Both the position numbers and the translations under genes were made by a program. Positions 25,768 to 35,034 of a stretch of DNA of 64,000 bases are shown piece by piece. The first letter of the stretch is position 1; each line of letters starts with the position of its first letter. Below the pieces are notes generated by a model that saw only the letters and a program-made list of their open reading frames with translations, had not been told where the DNA came from and made no database searches. The stretch lies in contig NZ_BNJR01000011.1 of assembly GCF_016860605.1 (NCBI RefSeq), forward strand, positions 17,123-81,122, read 5' to 3'. The DNA is from Lentilactobacillus fungorum (GTDB lineage: Bacteria; Bacillota; Bacilli; Lactobacillales; Lactobacillaceae).

Positions 25768-26271
25768 ATGGCAGACACTAAAAGTGGCGTTCAAATTTAT
25801 CACGAATTATTTGGCACGGAGGTTCACGATCCGCGAATTATGTTTGAAATGTTGACGGTCAACGTCTTTCAACCTGGCCTTAACTGGCGGGTGGCGGCTA
25901 GTAAAATCCCCGTTTTTGATAAAGTTTTCAAGCATTTTGACGTTCACCTAATCGCTAACTTTACCGAAATGGATCTCGAAGCCCTCGAAGAAAATCCAGA
26001 AATGATTCGCAATCCCCGCAAAATTAAAGCCGTCGTCCAAAACGCGCGGGCCACGGTTAATTTATCGCCCGAGTTTAAAGACTTAGCTGATTATTTATGG
26101 TCATTTAAACCAACTAACGCCATCGTCGAAGGCCCCTTGGGTCATGACGCCCACGGCCTAGGCGCCAAAGTTGCCAAGGATATGAAAAAGCGCGGTTTTA
26201 CCTTTGTGGGGCCAACCACCATGGAATTATTACTAGTTGGTACCGGCATCTTAAAACATCAAGAAAACTAA
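25768..26271 (+). CDS. DNA-3-methyladenine glycosylase I (Tag family), zinc ligands missing
   Basis: A 167-residue helix-hairpin-helix glycosylase of the Tag family: IYHELFG, FEMLTVNVFQPGLNW (the GLSW block of Tag), MIRNPRKIKAVVQNA and MKKRGFTFVGPTTM align with the E. coli enzyme, which removes 3-methyladenine from DNA. It is about 20 residues shorter. The N-terminal cysteine and histidine and the C-terminal cysteine pair that hold the Tag zinc atom are absent; the protein contains no cysteine. Activity may therefore differ. ATG 25768 follows AAGGTGG; an upstream GTG overlaps that site. Confidence 0.82.
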   Translation: MADTKSGVQIYHELFGTEVHDPRIMFEMLTVNVFQPGLNWRVAASKIPVFDKVFKHFDVHLIANFTEMDLEALEENPEMIRNPRKIKAVVQNARATVNLSPEFKDLADYLWSFKPTNAIVEGPLGHDAHGLGAKVAKDMKKRGFTFVGPTTMELLLVGTGILKHQEN

Positions 26272-26273
26272 AT

Positions 26274-26330
26274 AAAGTGGCTGGGGCGATTAAGGCGCAT
26301 GCGCATCTTAATCATCCCAGCCACTTTTAT
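26274..26330. terminator. Strong bidirectional terminator
   Basis: AAAGTGGCTGGG with GATTAAG pairs with CTTAATC and CCCAGCCACTTTT. Confidence 0.85.
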
Positions 26331-26580
26331 TTAAGCAATTTTGGCTGCCATCGTTGCCGCCGTCAGCCGCTGAACCTTTCCCTTCACTTGGAAAAAGGCC
26401 TCACACAATTGCTGTAATGCTGCCATTGCTTCTGTTGAACGGACAGCTTGTTCTTGATTAATTGATTCAATAACTAAAAGCAGTTTGAATGTGATTATCA
26501 ATTCCTTGAAGTGTCATCACCTCAATTTGGATCTCAGGAAACAAATCAACAACGGCTTGGTCCAAAATCATTTTCTTCAT
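26331..26580 (-). pseudogene. Broken small ORF, possibly chimeric
   Basis: From ATG 26580, immediately after the stop of the GNAT gene, the frame reads MKKMILDQAVVDLFPEIQIE and stops after 37 codons; this start resembles B3/4-domain proteins. In another frame the same DNA continues as coding-like sequence (LLLVIESINQEQAV, EAMAALQQLCEAFFQ, ending MAAKIA) to TAA 26331. One frameshift near 26480 would join them. The C-terminal part is not recognised, so this is either a frameshifted gene or two fragments fused by deletion. Confidence 0.5.
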
Positions 26581-27117
26581 TTATTGGCTGACATCGGCTT
26601 TATCTAATTCTTTTTTTAAGATTAAATCACGCTGGGGACTATCCCCTAAGTTAAAGACGTGGTCGCCGATTTGTTTAAAACCCATCCGGTCATAAAATGC
26701 CAGCGCGTCAGGATTGTTTTCCCAAACGCCCAACCAAATGGCTTGCTTGGATAATTTTTTAGCTACGGTTATCGCTTGAGCAATTAATTTTTGTCCAAGT
26801 CCTTGTCGTTTAAATTCCGGTAAGATATAAATTCGCTGGACTTCCAAAGCTTCATCACCCATTTGTTCTGTCTGGGCTGATGAAACATTGATTTTTAAAT
26901 AGCCGGCAGGGACGCCAGCCACTAAAATAAAATAAAAAGCGGAATTCGGGTTCGTTAACTCTTGTTTGAGTTGGGCTTCACTATATGAACGATCCAAATA
27001 CTGGGCTAAATCTGTTTTCGTATTATATGCGCCAAACGTATCTGCGAATGTCACCCGGCTAATTTGCTGTAATGCGGATAGATCTGCAAGTGTACATTTC
27101 TTAATTAAGATTGTCAC
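26581..27117 (-). CDS. GNAT family N-acetyltransferase
   Basis: A 178-residue acetyltransferase. The acetyl-CoA binding motif is VQRIYILPEFKRQGLGQKLI and the C-terminal FYDRMGFKQIGDHVF closes the fold; TFADTFGAYN near the start is typical of the polyamine/PaiA-like subgroup. GTG 27117 has AGAGGAAG at 6 nt, better than the more distant upstream codons. It lies in the same direction as the MarR gene upstream with a 146-nt gap. Acceptor amine unknown. Confidence 0.83.
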   Translation of the reverse strand: MTILIKKCTLADLSALQQISRVTFADTFGAYNTKTDLAQYLDRSYSEAQLKQELTNPNSAFYFILVAGVPAGYLKINVSSAQTEQMGDEALEVQRIYILPEFKRQGLGQKLIAQAITVAKKLSKQAIWLGVWENNPDALAFYDRMGFKQIGDHVFNLGDSPQRDLILKKELDKADVSQ

Positions 27118-27263
27118 AAAAAACTTCCTCTCCAAGTTGGTTAAATTCGGTAGTTTAAAACCATTAAACCGGCCAAAGCTTTCACAGTCTTGCATATCTC
27201 CAAACAAAAGCTTTTACGGTTGCTTAGAAACTCAATGGCTGGCTTTCGTCTGCTATCGCTGCT

Positions 27264-27734
27264 CTAATAATGCCGCCGATTTCCCTTTTTAACGTATTCC
27301 CAATCACCAGCAACGTTATTTCTAACTTTCAGCAAAAGTGCCGCCAATGTGTCAGCTTCCGCCGTTGTCAAGCCGGTTAACGCAATTTGATTCGAATAGC
27401 GATTTTCCCGCTGAATCAACGGATAGCGCTGCTTGCCTTCCTCAGTTGGAAAGAGCCGCTTAATTTTCTTATTGACCTCATCGGCTCGCCGTTCAATTAA
27501 CCCGTTAGCCGCTAATTTTCGAATGGCGCGAGAAGCCGTTGTGCGATCAACCTTAATCATCTCCGCCAGTCGTTCTTGAATAATGCCCGGGTGCTCGCAA
27601 ATTCTCACTAAGTATAAATATTGACCTTTTGCTAAGGTTAATTCTTTAAACTCAATATTGGCAATTGAATCCAGCGCCCGAGCAATATCACCGATTGGCC
27701 GCAAAATTTCCGCGATGATTCTCACTCCCATCAT
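27264..27734 (-). CDS. MarR family transcriptional regulator
   Basis: A 156-residue regulator with a winged helix: LYLVRICEHPGIIQERLAEMIKVDRTTASRAIRKLAANGLIERR, followed by the wing (DEVNKKIKRLFPTEEGK). This is the usual MarR layout with N- and C-terminal dimerisation helices. It probably controls itself and the GNAT gene downstream. The start is not certain: several ATG/TTG codons cluster at 27731-27740 with a weak ribosome-binding site. Confidence 0.83.
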   Translation of the reverse strand: MMGVRIIAEILRPIGDIARALDSIANIEFKELTLAKGQYLYLVRICEHPGIIQERLAEMIKVDRTTASRAIRKLAANGLIERRADEVNKKIKRLFPTEEGKQRYPLIQRENRYSNQIALTGLTTAEADTLAALLLKVRNNVAGDWEYVKKGNRRHY

Positions 27735-27861
27735 GATCAATTTAATAGGATTATCATAAACGAATTTTGTTGCAAATGCAATAAATATATCAAATCATCC
27801 TTTTAAAAATAATCTTGAGCATGAGCAGAACAACCAGCCAGCTATCTTTTCACGGCCAAAT

Positions 27862-27926
27862 AAAAAAATGGGGCTGAATAGATTTGAATGACGCACCAAG
27901 TTCATTCTATTCGAACCCCATTTTTT
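27862..27926. terminator. Bidirectional terminator
   Basis: AAAAAAATGGGG and CCCCATTTTTT arms enclose a second stem (ATAGA-TTGAATGA / TTCATTCTAT). It lies between the MarR start region and the SDR end and ends the SDR transcript. Confidence 0.75.
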
Positions 27927-27946
27927 ACTTCTGATTTAATTATTAG

Positions 27947-28696
27947 CTACTGGGCTAAGAAGCCACCGTCAATTGGTAATTCAACCCCGGTAATAAACGA
28001 CGAGGCATCGGATGCTAAAAACAACACCGCTTTTGCAACTTCGCTTCTTTCACCTAGTCGCCCAAGTGGAAACAGCTTGCCAAGGTCATTTTCGGCAACC
28101 CCTAACGAAACGGATGCATAATCCGCCATCCCTGTTTTAATATAGCCCGGATGAATCGAATTGACTCGAATATTTTCTTTAGCATATTCGACGGCAGCAT
28201 CCTTAGTCATTGTTCTGACTGCCCCTTTACTAGCACCATATAAAATATGGCCGGCAGAACCGCCAATCCCAGCGATCGAAGATGCATTAATGACTGAGCC
28301 GTGGTGATGAGCTGCCATTATCGGCAATACGTGCTTTAGCCCTAGAAATACGCCTAATACGTTGATTCTCATGAGCTTATTCCAAGTTTCAACCGTAAGT
28401 TCTGGGATTTTGCCAATAATATAAATTCCTGCATTATTGAATAAGATATCAATTGTACCGAATTTTTCAATCGTCGTATTAACGACCCGCTCCCAATCAG
28501 CTTCATTGCCAACGTCTTGCTGAATAAATAAAGCGTTTTGGTTGTTTAATTCAGCTTCAACCTTTTTCCCAGCTTCAGCATTGATATCCGTGAAAACCAC
28601 TTTTGCTCCTTGGTCTAAGAACAATCGCGTTGTTTCTAACCCAATACCAGCAGCGCCACCAGAGATAATCGCAACTTTTCCATCTAATTGTGCCAT
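27947..28696 (-). CDS. Short-chain dehydrogenase/reductase
   Basis: A 249-residue classical SDR. Cofactor loop SGGAAGIGLE, NNAG (position about 86), catalytic Ser (ASSIAG), Tyr and Lys (YGASK) and the ending FITGVELPIDGGF are present. The Asp at the end of beta-2 (FTDINAEAG) suggests NAD(H). Similar proteins act as ketone or sugar dehydrogenases; the substrate is open. Its 5' leader holds a large hairpin of the palindromic family and the ribosome-binding site GGGAGG; a cre-like site lies upstream. Confidence 0.88.
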   Translation of the reverse strand: MAQLDGKVAIISGGAAGIGLETTRLFLDQGAKVVFTDINAEAGKKVEAELNNQNALFIQQDVGNEADWERVVNTTIEKFGTIDILFNNAGIYIIGKIPELTVETWNKLMRINVLGVFLGLKHVLPIMAAHHHGSVINASSIAGIGGSAGHILYGASKGAVRTMTKDAAVEYAKENIRVNSIHPGYIKTGMADYASVSLGVAENDLGKLFPLGRLGERSEVAKAVLFLASDASSFITGVELPIDGGFLAQ

Positions 28697-28704
28697 TTGT
28701 TTTG

Positions 28705-28833
28705 CCTCCCAAAATAAAGTGAGCGGCGTCGGGCCTTAAAATCGATCATCCAAGCCTCCAGAGACAGAAATGATCGAATTTAAAGTTTTGCCTAAGCGGC
28801 CTCTACGCTGCTTTCACCCGACGCTACTATACC
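28705..28833 (-). repeat. Palindromic 5'-leader element before the SDR gene (divergent copy)
   Basis: On the minus strand an extended -10 (TGGTATAGT, about 28833-28825) is followed at once by a 99-nt hairpin: GCGTCGGG / CCCGACGC outer arms (28824-28817 and 28733-28726) and TTTAAATTCGATCAT / ATGATCGATTTTAA inner arms. It ends CCGCTCACTTTATTTTGGGAGG, matching the end of the repeat family, and GGGAGG is the SDR ribosome-binding site. The transcript would thus consist of hairpin, Shine-Dalgarno and gene. Confidence 0.6.
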
Positions 28834-28891
28834 AAAAATAAGAATTCATGCTTACAATTTGTAACCAAAGTATAACCCGCTGCAGATAATT

Positions 28892-28905
28892 TGGAAGCGT
28901 TTGCA
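28892..28905. promoter_or_regulatory. cre-like site
   Basis: TGGAAGCGTTTGCA; the complement TGCAAACGCTTCCA matches the CcpA operator at 13 of 14 positions. It lies about 60 nt upstream of the SDR promoter. Confidence 0.5.
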
Positions 28906-28967
28906 CTTGGTAGTTCTATTACCGGTCGTCAATGATGATTAGTTGCGAAGTAAGGTGTGCCCAGCCC

Positions 28968-29027
28968 ATAAAAAATATGGGAACAGCAGCTTGATATAAA
29001 TCAATTCAACTGCCTTCCCATATTTTT
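28968..29027 (-). terminator. Terminator of the P-type ATPase gene
   Basis: AAAAATATGGGAA pairs with TTCCCATATTTTT with A/T runs on both sides. Confidence 0.75.
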
Positions 29028-29078
29028 AATCGTCATCACTAAATAGTTTAGAAACTATTTCTTGTTCCCCCGGGGTCG

Positions 29079-31859
29079 TTAACGCACATGTTTGATTCTT
29101 CTAACTAACCATTTACGCCCCTCTTCAAAAAGGAAGAGCGGTAATGGAATGCAAAACAGAAATCCCCAAGCAACCACATTTAACGGACCCGTATTAAAAA
29201 TTTCTTGAAGAAACGGCTGATACATCAGACAAGCAATCAAGCCGATTTCGACGCCAATTCCCAACCAGATCCGGTGGTTACTGAATAAACCGATTGAAAA
29301 GACGGATGATGTTTGCGTCCGACAGTTCATGGCAGCCGCAATCTGGCAAAAAACAATTGCTCCAAGCGCAATCGTTGTCGCTTCGGCATAAGCCACCCCA
29401 GAAGATGCCAACGGGATTTTTGGCCAGCCATTTAAATAGTTCATAAAGAAGTATGCCCCCGTTGAGATAATGGAAGCCGTTAACCCGTATAAGCCAAATG
29501 CCTTCCAAATAATTGCGTGACTTAGCAAATGACTATTTTGCGGCCGTGGTGGCTGATCCATAATCCCCGGCTCCGCTTTTTCGATGCCCAGTCCAAGGGC
29601 TGGTAATAAGTCCGTCCCCAAGTCAACTGTCAAAATTTGCATAACCGTTAACGGCAACGGTACTAATCCGCGAGTCACCAAAAAGATCACGGAAGGCGCG
29701 GCTTCGGGAACGTTACTATTCAAAATATACAGTAAGAACTTCTGCAAGTTACTATAAACCGTGCGGCCTTCTTCAATTGCGCTCACGATTGAGGCAAAAT
29801 TATCATCGGTTAAAATCATATCCGCTGCGTCTTTGGCAACGTCAGTTCCGGTTAAGCCCATCGCAATTCCAATGTCAGCGCGTTTTAAGGCCGGCGCGTC
29901 ATTGACACCATCCCCTGTCGAAGCGACAATCTCACCGTTTGCCTGACACATTGAAACAATTCGGAATTTATGTTCGGGGGCTACCCGGGCAAAGATGACC
30001 TCCCCGGAAACTGCGCGCCTCAGGTCAGCATCACTCATTTGATCGAGCTCATCACCGGAAATTACTCTGGCTTTATCTGACGTGATCCCAATCCGGACAG
30101 CAATGCTTTTGGCGGTGATTGGACTGTCACCAGTGACCATAATAATGCGAATCTTAGCGCGTTGACAATTTTTGACGGCGGCAAAGATCTCCGGTCGCGG
30201 CGGATCAGCCATCATCACGAGGCCTACAAAGACCATGTGCTTTTCAGCAGTCTCAATCGTATAGGCATCAATTGCCGTTTGATTTAATGGGTCACTAGCC
30301 CCTACTTCTCGATAAGAAAATGCTAACGTCCGCAATCCTTGTTTAGCATATTGGGCGTTAACTTGTTCAATTTGCCGGCGGTCTCCTGCAGTTAAGGGCC
30401 GCGGTGTCCCGTTAACTAAGATTTGATCACAAATAGCCAATTCACTACTTAACGCGCCCTTTGTTTCAATTAAGGGCGTGCCCTTAGAATCTTTAGTAAT
30501 GATCGTCATCAGCTTTCGCCCGGAATCAAACGGTAATTCCTTTAGGCGGCTAAACTGCTGTTGCAGCATTTTAGCATCAATCCCCGCCTTTCTGGTCAAA
30601 ATTACCAAAGCGGCTTCCGTTGGCGTTCCGAGGATTTTAGCCTGACCACCAGTTGGATCTTCGTTAACTTCAGTATCATTGTTCAAAGCCGCAATCGTCA
30701 ATAAGCGGTTGAGATCTCGGTTCCGGGTTAAATCAACCGCGGCACCATTTGATTGAATCTGGCCGTTATTAACATAGCCGGTTCCCGTCACTTCATAGTC
30801 GCCGTCAGCTAACCAAATGTGATTAATCGTCATCTGATTTTGCGTTAGGGTACCGGTTTTATCAGAGCAAATGACGGTTGTTTCCCCCAAGGTTTCGACG
30901 CTATTTAAATTTTTTAACAACGCATGTTTTTTAGCCATTCGTTGCGTCCCTTGGGCTAAAGAAAGCGTGACGGTCGGTAATAATCCTTCAGGAATAAAGG
31001 CCACAATCATCCCTAACGCAAAAATAAATGACTGTGCAATCGGATAATGCACGAAGAAAACGGCCAGCAGGAAAAACGCAACCCCCAGCATAATGGCGAT
31101 CACCGTTAGCTGGCGCGTTAAATGATTTAATTCCCGCTGCAGGGGGTAAATCACTTTCTTTTGGGTTTCCGTCAATTGAGCAATCCGGCCAAATTCAGTC
31201 TGCATGCCAGTAGCCACAGCGATTGCGTGAGCCGTTCCCTTGGTGACAATTGTGCCGGCAAAAACGATATTTTGTTGGGCAAATTCCCCATCACCATGCC
31301 GATAGCCGTCAGCCTTTTCAACTGGTACCGATTCACCGGTTAAAGACGATTCATCTACTGCTAAATTCGAACTATTAAAGATGCGGGCATCGGCTGGCAC
31401 CGAATCACCTGCTTGAATTTGAAACAAATCCCCAATGACTAACTGCTCAACTCGAATTTGCTTGGCCTGACCATCGCGAATGACTTTAACATATGCTGGC
31501 AGCATCTTCTTCAACGAATCCGTGGCTTTTTGAGCCGCGTGCTGCTGCCAATATGAAAAGCAGCCATTAATCACGTTAACTGCCCAAATTGCAATTCCAA
31601 GTTCCATCATGCCAGCAAACAGCGCAATTATCCCAGAAACCCATAGTAAGATTGCCATCAATGACGTAAAATTTTCTAAGAAAATCAAAATCTCTGATTG
31701 GCGCTTTCCTTGGCGGATTGTGTTTGGCCCATAATTCTTTAAGCGTTCGTCAGCTTCATGCTGTGTCAAACCGCTCTTCTGAGTATGAAATCGTTCAATC
31801 AGTTCCTCAACGGTTACTTTGGCGGTTTCGTCTATTTTTGTCGATTCAACGTGCTTCAT
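29079..31859 (-). CDS. P2-type cation-transporting ATPase
   Basis: A 926-residue P-type ATPase. In order: N-terminal cation-ATPase domain, actuator loop ([11 protein letters not shown]), [10 protein letters not shown] in M4, the phosphorylated Asp in [13 protein letters not shown], the nucleotide domain, and [19 protein letters not shown]; about ten helices. The PEGLL form of M4 resembles Na,K-ATPases more than SERCA (PEGLP), so the ion (Ca2+, Na+ or K+) is uncertain. I choose ATG 31859 (MKHVES) behind GATGAGGG; the 35 upstream in-frame codons overlap a TATAAT promoter at 31912 and do not look like protein. No heavy-metal-binding domain. Confidence 0.88.
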   Translation of the reverse strand: MKHVESTKIDETAKVTVEELIERFHTQKSGLTQHEADERLKNYGPNTIRQGKRQSEILIFLENFTSLMAILLWVSGIIALFAGMMELGIAIWAVNVINGCFSYWQQHAAQKATDSLKKMLPAYVKVIRDGQAKQIRVEQLVIGDLFQIQAGDSVPADARIFNSSNLAVDESSLTGESVPVEKADGYRHGDGEFAQQNIVFAGTIVTKGTAHAIAVATGMQTEFGRIAQLTETQKKVIYPLQRELNHLTRQLTVIAIMLGVAFFLLAVFFVHYPIAQSFIFALGMIVAFIPEGLLPTVTLSLAQGTQRMAKKHALLKNLNSVETLGETTVICSDKTGTLTQNQMTINHIWLADGDYEVTGTGYVNNGQIQSNGAAVDLTRNRDLNRLLTIAALNNDTEVNEDPTGGQAKILGTPTEAALVILTRKAGIDAKMLQQQFSRLKELPFDSGRKLMTIITKDSKGTPLIETKGALSSELAICDQILVNGTPRPLTAGDRRQIEQVNAQYAKQGLRTLAFSYREVGASDPLNQTAIDAYTIETAEKHMVFVGLVMMADPPRPEIFAAVKNCQRAKIRIIMVTGDSPITAKSIAVRIGITSDKARVISGDELDQMSDADLRRAVSGEVIFARVAPEHKFRIVSMCQANGEIVASTGDGVNDAPALKRADIGIAMGLTGTDVAKDAADMILTDDNFASIVSAIEEGRTVYSNLQKFLLYILNSNVPEAAPSVIFLVTRGLVPLPLTVMQILTVDLGTDLLPALGLGIEKAEPGIMDQPPRPQNSHLLSHAIIWKAFGLYGLTASIISTGAYFFMNYLNGWPKIPLASSGVAYAEATTIALGAIVFCQIAAAMNCRTQTSSVFSIGLFSNHRIWLGIGVEIGLIACLMYQPFLQEIFNTGPLNVVAWGFLFCIPLPLFLFEEGRKWLVRRIKHVR

Positions 31860-31972
31860 TTCCCTCATCACCCTTGAAGTTCTATGACTAGATATCTGTG
31901 TAGACACCATCATTATATTCTTTATCGGCGATGAGGGAATCATCTCTAACAATAAATTTTTCAACCAATTGG

Positions 31973-33394
31973 CTAATGATTAGCCGACGCCGTCTTGGCT
32001 GTAGCCGCGGTCGCTGGTTTAGAATTGGTAAGCGTTGCTGGTGAAAACAAGTCATCAATTAATGGCTCAGCTAACAAATGCTGCTGTTTAACAAGTTCTT
32101 TAACCGACTTTTTCTCGGCGATCGCTGTCTTAATTAATTCGGTTGTCTTTTCATATCCCAGAATTGGCGAGAGGATTGTTGCCGTAATTGATGAATGGGC
32201 CACTTCTTGTTGACAGTGCTTTTCATTAACTTGAATCCCAGCAACGCAATTGGTCACAAGCGTTTCAATGGCATTTGCCAAGTGCGTTTCGCTCATTAAA
32301 ATGGCCCGAAACATGATCGGCTCAAAAGCATTTAATTCAAGCTGACCGTTTTCTGCCGCTAAAGTCGTCGTGACATCGTTGCCAATAACTTCAAAGGCGA
32401 CTTGATTAACCACTTCTGGGATGATTGGATTAATCTTTGCCGGCATAATTGAAGAACCTGCCGCCCGCTTTGGCAATGATAATTCGTTAAACCCAGCCTG
32501 AGGGCCGCTTGAAAGTAAGCGTAAATCATTACAAAACTTAGTCAAGTCCACTGCCAAAGTCTTAAGTGCGGCCGAAATGGTTGTAAAGGCATCACTGTTC
32601 TGGGTGCTATCAACCAAGTCATCTGCTTGTGTCAATGATAAATGGGCCACTTGGTTTAGCAGTGGGACCACTCGCTGCTGATAACCAGCCGGTGCGTTGA
32701 TCCCGGTTCCAATGGCGGTCCCACCCAAATTGACCGTCTCAAGTGCCGGTAAGGTCGCTTTTAAGCGTTGAGCATCACGGCGAAACATGGCGGCGTACGC
32801 GGCAAAACTGCGGCCAAACGTTGTTGGCACGGCATCCTGTAACTGAGTCCGCCCAACTTTGATTGCCTGGGCGTAGGTTTTGGCCTTATCATCCAATGTA
32901 CTCGTCAGTTTAGCCAGCGCATCCTTGAGCGGTGTCAGCTTTTTTATCATTGCCATTTTTCCAGCGGTTGGGTAAGTATCATTTGTCGACTGGGAACGAT
33001 TAACATCATCATTCGGGTGAATCTTAACCGGTGTGTGTCCGTCCTTTGCACTCAACCGCATTGCTAGTTGCGCAACAACTTCGTTCACATTCATATTAGT
33101 TGACGTGCCAGCACCGCCCTGAATTGCTGGTACCAGGAAGTCATCATTGTTACTGGAAAACAACAACTGATTACAAGCCGAGACAATTAGAGTCGCTTTT
33201 TGAGCACTCAAGTTGTTCGCTTGCTGGTTAGCTAGTGCCGCTGCTTTTTTAATTTGCAAATAGCTCTCAATAATTACTGGATTAACTTTTTCACTGGTAA
33301 TTGGGAAATTGTGGACCGCTCGTAATGTATGAATCCCGTATAATGCATCATCTGGAACAAATAATTCTCCTAAACAATCCTGATCAAGTCTCAT
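31973..33394 (-). CDS. aspA: Aspartate ammonia-lyase
   Basis: A 473-residue member of the aspartase/fumarase superfamily; the signature GSSIMPAKINP and the GTSTNMNVNEV, VNRSQSTNDTYPT and VGRTQLQDAVP blocks match aspartase, which deaminates aspartate to fumarate and ammonia. Fumarase has the same signature, but AspA is favoured by the N-terminal GELFVPDDALYGIHTLRA. It has an extra Ala/Thr-rich tail of about 15 residues (KPATAATAKTASANH) that is unusual. ATG 33394 is behind GAGAGGAAG. It lies 113 nt upstream of the ATPase gene, same direction. Confidence 0.87.
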   Translation of the reverse strand: MRLDQDCLGELFVPDDALYGIHTLRAVHNFPITSEKVNPVIIESYLQIKKAAALANQQANNLSAQKATLIVSACNQLLFSSNNDDFLVPAIQGGAGTSTNMNVNEVVAQLAMRLSAKDGHTPVKIHPNDDVNRSQSTNDTYPTAGKMAMIKKLTPLKDALAKLTSTLDDKAKTYAQAIKVGRTQLQDAVPTTFGRSFAAYAAMFRRDAQRLKATLPALETVNLGGTAIGTGINAPAGYQQRVVPLLNQVAHLSLTQADDLVDSTQNSDAFTTISAALKTLAVDLTKFCNDLRLLSSGPQAGFNELSLPKRAAGSSIMPAKINPIIPEVVNQVAFEVIGNDVTTTLAAENGQLELNAFEPIMFRAILMSETHLANAIETLVTNCVAGIQVNEKHCQQEVAHSSITATILSPILGYEKTTELIKTAIAEKKSVKELVKQQHLLAEPLIDDLFSPATLTNSKPATAATAKTASANH

Positions 33395-33700
33395 TTCAAA
33401 TCTTCCTCTCATGTCATATTTATTAACATTTATTCACAGACTATAATATATGCCAATTTCGTTAAATGTCAATAGTTATCTTTTAAAATCAGTTAAATTA
33501 ATATATACCAATTAGTAACATTGGCGTGGTAGTTATTTACCAATTTGATTTATCTAAGGATTCCGAACGATTTAATGTCATTAAATATAACACTAGCCAT
33601 GTTTTCAATAATTATCTTAAGATTTTCAATGACTTTATCCACCGCTATCGAACTCTGGTATCTTTAATATAATGAATTAAACTCATTAGAAGGTCAAAAA

Positions 33701-34297
33701 ATGAAAAAAAGATGGCAAATCATCACAATCGTGTTTCTTGGAATTTTTTTAAGTGCTTGTAGCAATCATGCTTCGCAAAACCACGCTCATTCAAAAGCAA
33801 ACCAGGTGGCACCGATTACTCGAGCCGATTATAATCACATCAAATTGGCAAATATCACAACTCCTAATAAAGGCGGTACTTCACAAAGCGCAATTATCCG
33901 CCGATTCGGCAAACCCAGTGCCACAAAAACCATTTCAATTACTGGCCAATCCAAGAAGCATGCCGTCCAATATACTTGGCATCATTTAGCCAAAAGTTTC
34001 AAAGCCACTTCGCTTACCGTTGAATTTCTTTCAAAACATGCCGTTAGCAAAAGCTATCTGCTAGCCAATAATCAACGCAAATTAACCGCTGCCAGCACAC
34101 TTAACGCCATTAAGCCAGGAACTTCCTATCAGCAGGTTATGAATCGCTTGGGATTTCCCGTTTCCGAATCAAAAACCGGCTCCGGCCGCTCAATGGCGAC
34201 TGATGTCCTCTACGTAACCAATAAAAAGGGCAATGCTACCAGCCTCATGTTTATTGCCAACAAACTCCAATCTAAAACTTCAACCAAAGTCAACTAG
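33701..34297 (+). CDS. Lipoprotein with two repeated domains
   Basis: A 198-residue lipoprotein: signal peptide with lipobox LSAC (Cys at about 20), Ser/His-rich spacer, then two repeats of about 70 residues beginning GTSQSAIIRRFGKP and GTSYQQVMNRLGFP. Each has the G-x-S/T-x-x-x-V/I-x-x-x-x-G-x-P pattern of SmpA/BLIP-like (DUF3862) domains, which bind proteins in the envelope. The promoter TATAAT (33668) is followed by a near-palindrome AATGAATTAAACTCATT, similar to the one before the dipeptidase gene. Role unknown. Confidence 0.8.
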   Translation: MKKRWQIITIVFLGIFLSACSNHASQNHAHSKANQVAPITRADYNHIKLANITTPNKGGTSQSAIIRRFGKPSATKTISITGQSKKHAVQYTWHHLAKSFKATSLTVEFLSKHAVSKSYLLANNQRKLTAASTLNAIKPGTSYQQVMNRLGFPVSESKTGSGRSMATDVLYVTNKKGNATSLMFIANKLQSKTSTKVN

Positions 34298-34320
34298 TTT
34301 GCTAATTAAATAGTCTCGCG

Positions 34321-34373
34321 ACGGTCTCAACAATCGATTTTTGGAAATAGTCAATTGCTGAGACCGTTTTTTT
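34321..34373 (+). terminator. Rho-independent terminator
   Basis: ACGGTCTCA (34321-34329) pairs with TGAGACCGT (34359-34367), inner CAAT/ATTG, then seven T. Confidence 0.85.
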
Positions 34374-34411
34374 GAACGGCATTAATTGTGCATGAATCTT
34401 TACAACTATAG

Positions 34412-34426
34412 GATAACAGTGTTATC
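34412..34426. promoter_or_regulatory. Likely TetR operator
   Basis: A perfect palindrome GATAACAGTGTTATC overlaps the promoter region of the TetR gene, as expected for autoregulation. Confidence 0.65.
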
Positions 34427-34461
34427 TTTAGACTATTCCAATTCAAAGGAGCCCTTCTCAA

Positions 34462-35034
34462 TTGGCAGGAAAAACTAACCACACCAAAGATGATATTGTT
34501 ACCCTGACCATTCGCTTAATTAGTCAACATGGCTATCAGCAAATTTCACTTCGGCGATTATTAGGCGATTTACACCTCACGACCGGATCGTTTTACAAGC
34601 ATTTTAAAAATAAGGATGATCTTTTCAAAACCGTTACCGAGGTCATTTCAACAACCTTAGGCAGGCAGGCCCAACAGCAGATTGCCAAGCTCCATTTAAC
34701 CCCATTTGATTCACTCGTTTCTCTTGGCGCATTTTTGGTGAACCAATTTGCTACTCAACCCTACTTGATGGATTTTTTATTCTTTAACCCTACTGCAATT
34801 AATCTGTATCAGGCAGTTGAAACTGGTCATCATTTTATTCTCTTAGACTATACCCGCCAGCTGATTGAAGAAATTGTGTCCCAGTTTGGCTTAAGTGAAT
34901 CCAGTGACACCCTCTTTATCAAAGTTTGGTCGTTTATCCAAGGCTATGGCATCCTCGTTCGCAATCATGCCATTGTTTATGACGACGCCTTATTAAAATC
35001 CGCTGCTAAAGAATTGATTGGAGTTGAAAAATAA
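34462..35034 (+). CDS. TetR family transcriptional regulator
   Basis: A 190-residue regulator. The N-terminal HTH is ISQHGYQQISLRRLLGDLHLTTGSFYKHFKNKDDLF, typical TetR; the helical ligand-binding domain follows. The start is TTG 34462 behind AAAGGAGCCC. It overlaps the next gene by one base (TAATG), so regulator and reductase are co-transcribed, and a palindrome sits in the promoter. It probably responds to an electrophile or quinone that the reductase removes; this is inferred from the pairing. Confidence 0.88.
   Translation: MAGKTNHTKDDIVTLTIRLISQHGYQQISLRRLLGDLHLTTGSFYKHFKNKDDLFKTVTEVISTTLGRQAQQQIAKLHLTPFDSLVSLGAFLVNQFATQPYLMDFLFFNPTAINLYQAVETGHHFILLDYTRQLIEEIVSQFGLSESSDTLFIKVWSFIQGYGILVRNHAIVYDDALLKSAAKELIGVEK

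Noticed and set aside
27887..27926. TTCGAACCCC as a possible tRNA-derived attachment site
   Set aside because: It is part of a terminator hairpin between two genes, with no further tRNA similarity.
31860..31964. Longer N-terminus for the P-type ATPase
   Set aside because: The 35 extra codons overlap a TATAAT promoter and read as non-protein-like sequence; ATG 31859 has a ribosome-binding site.
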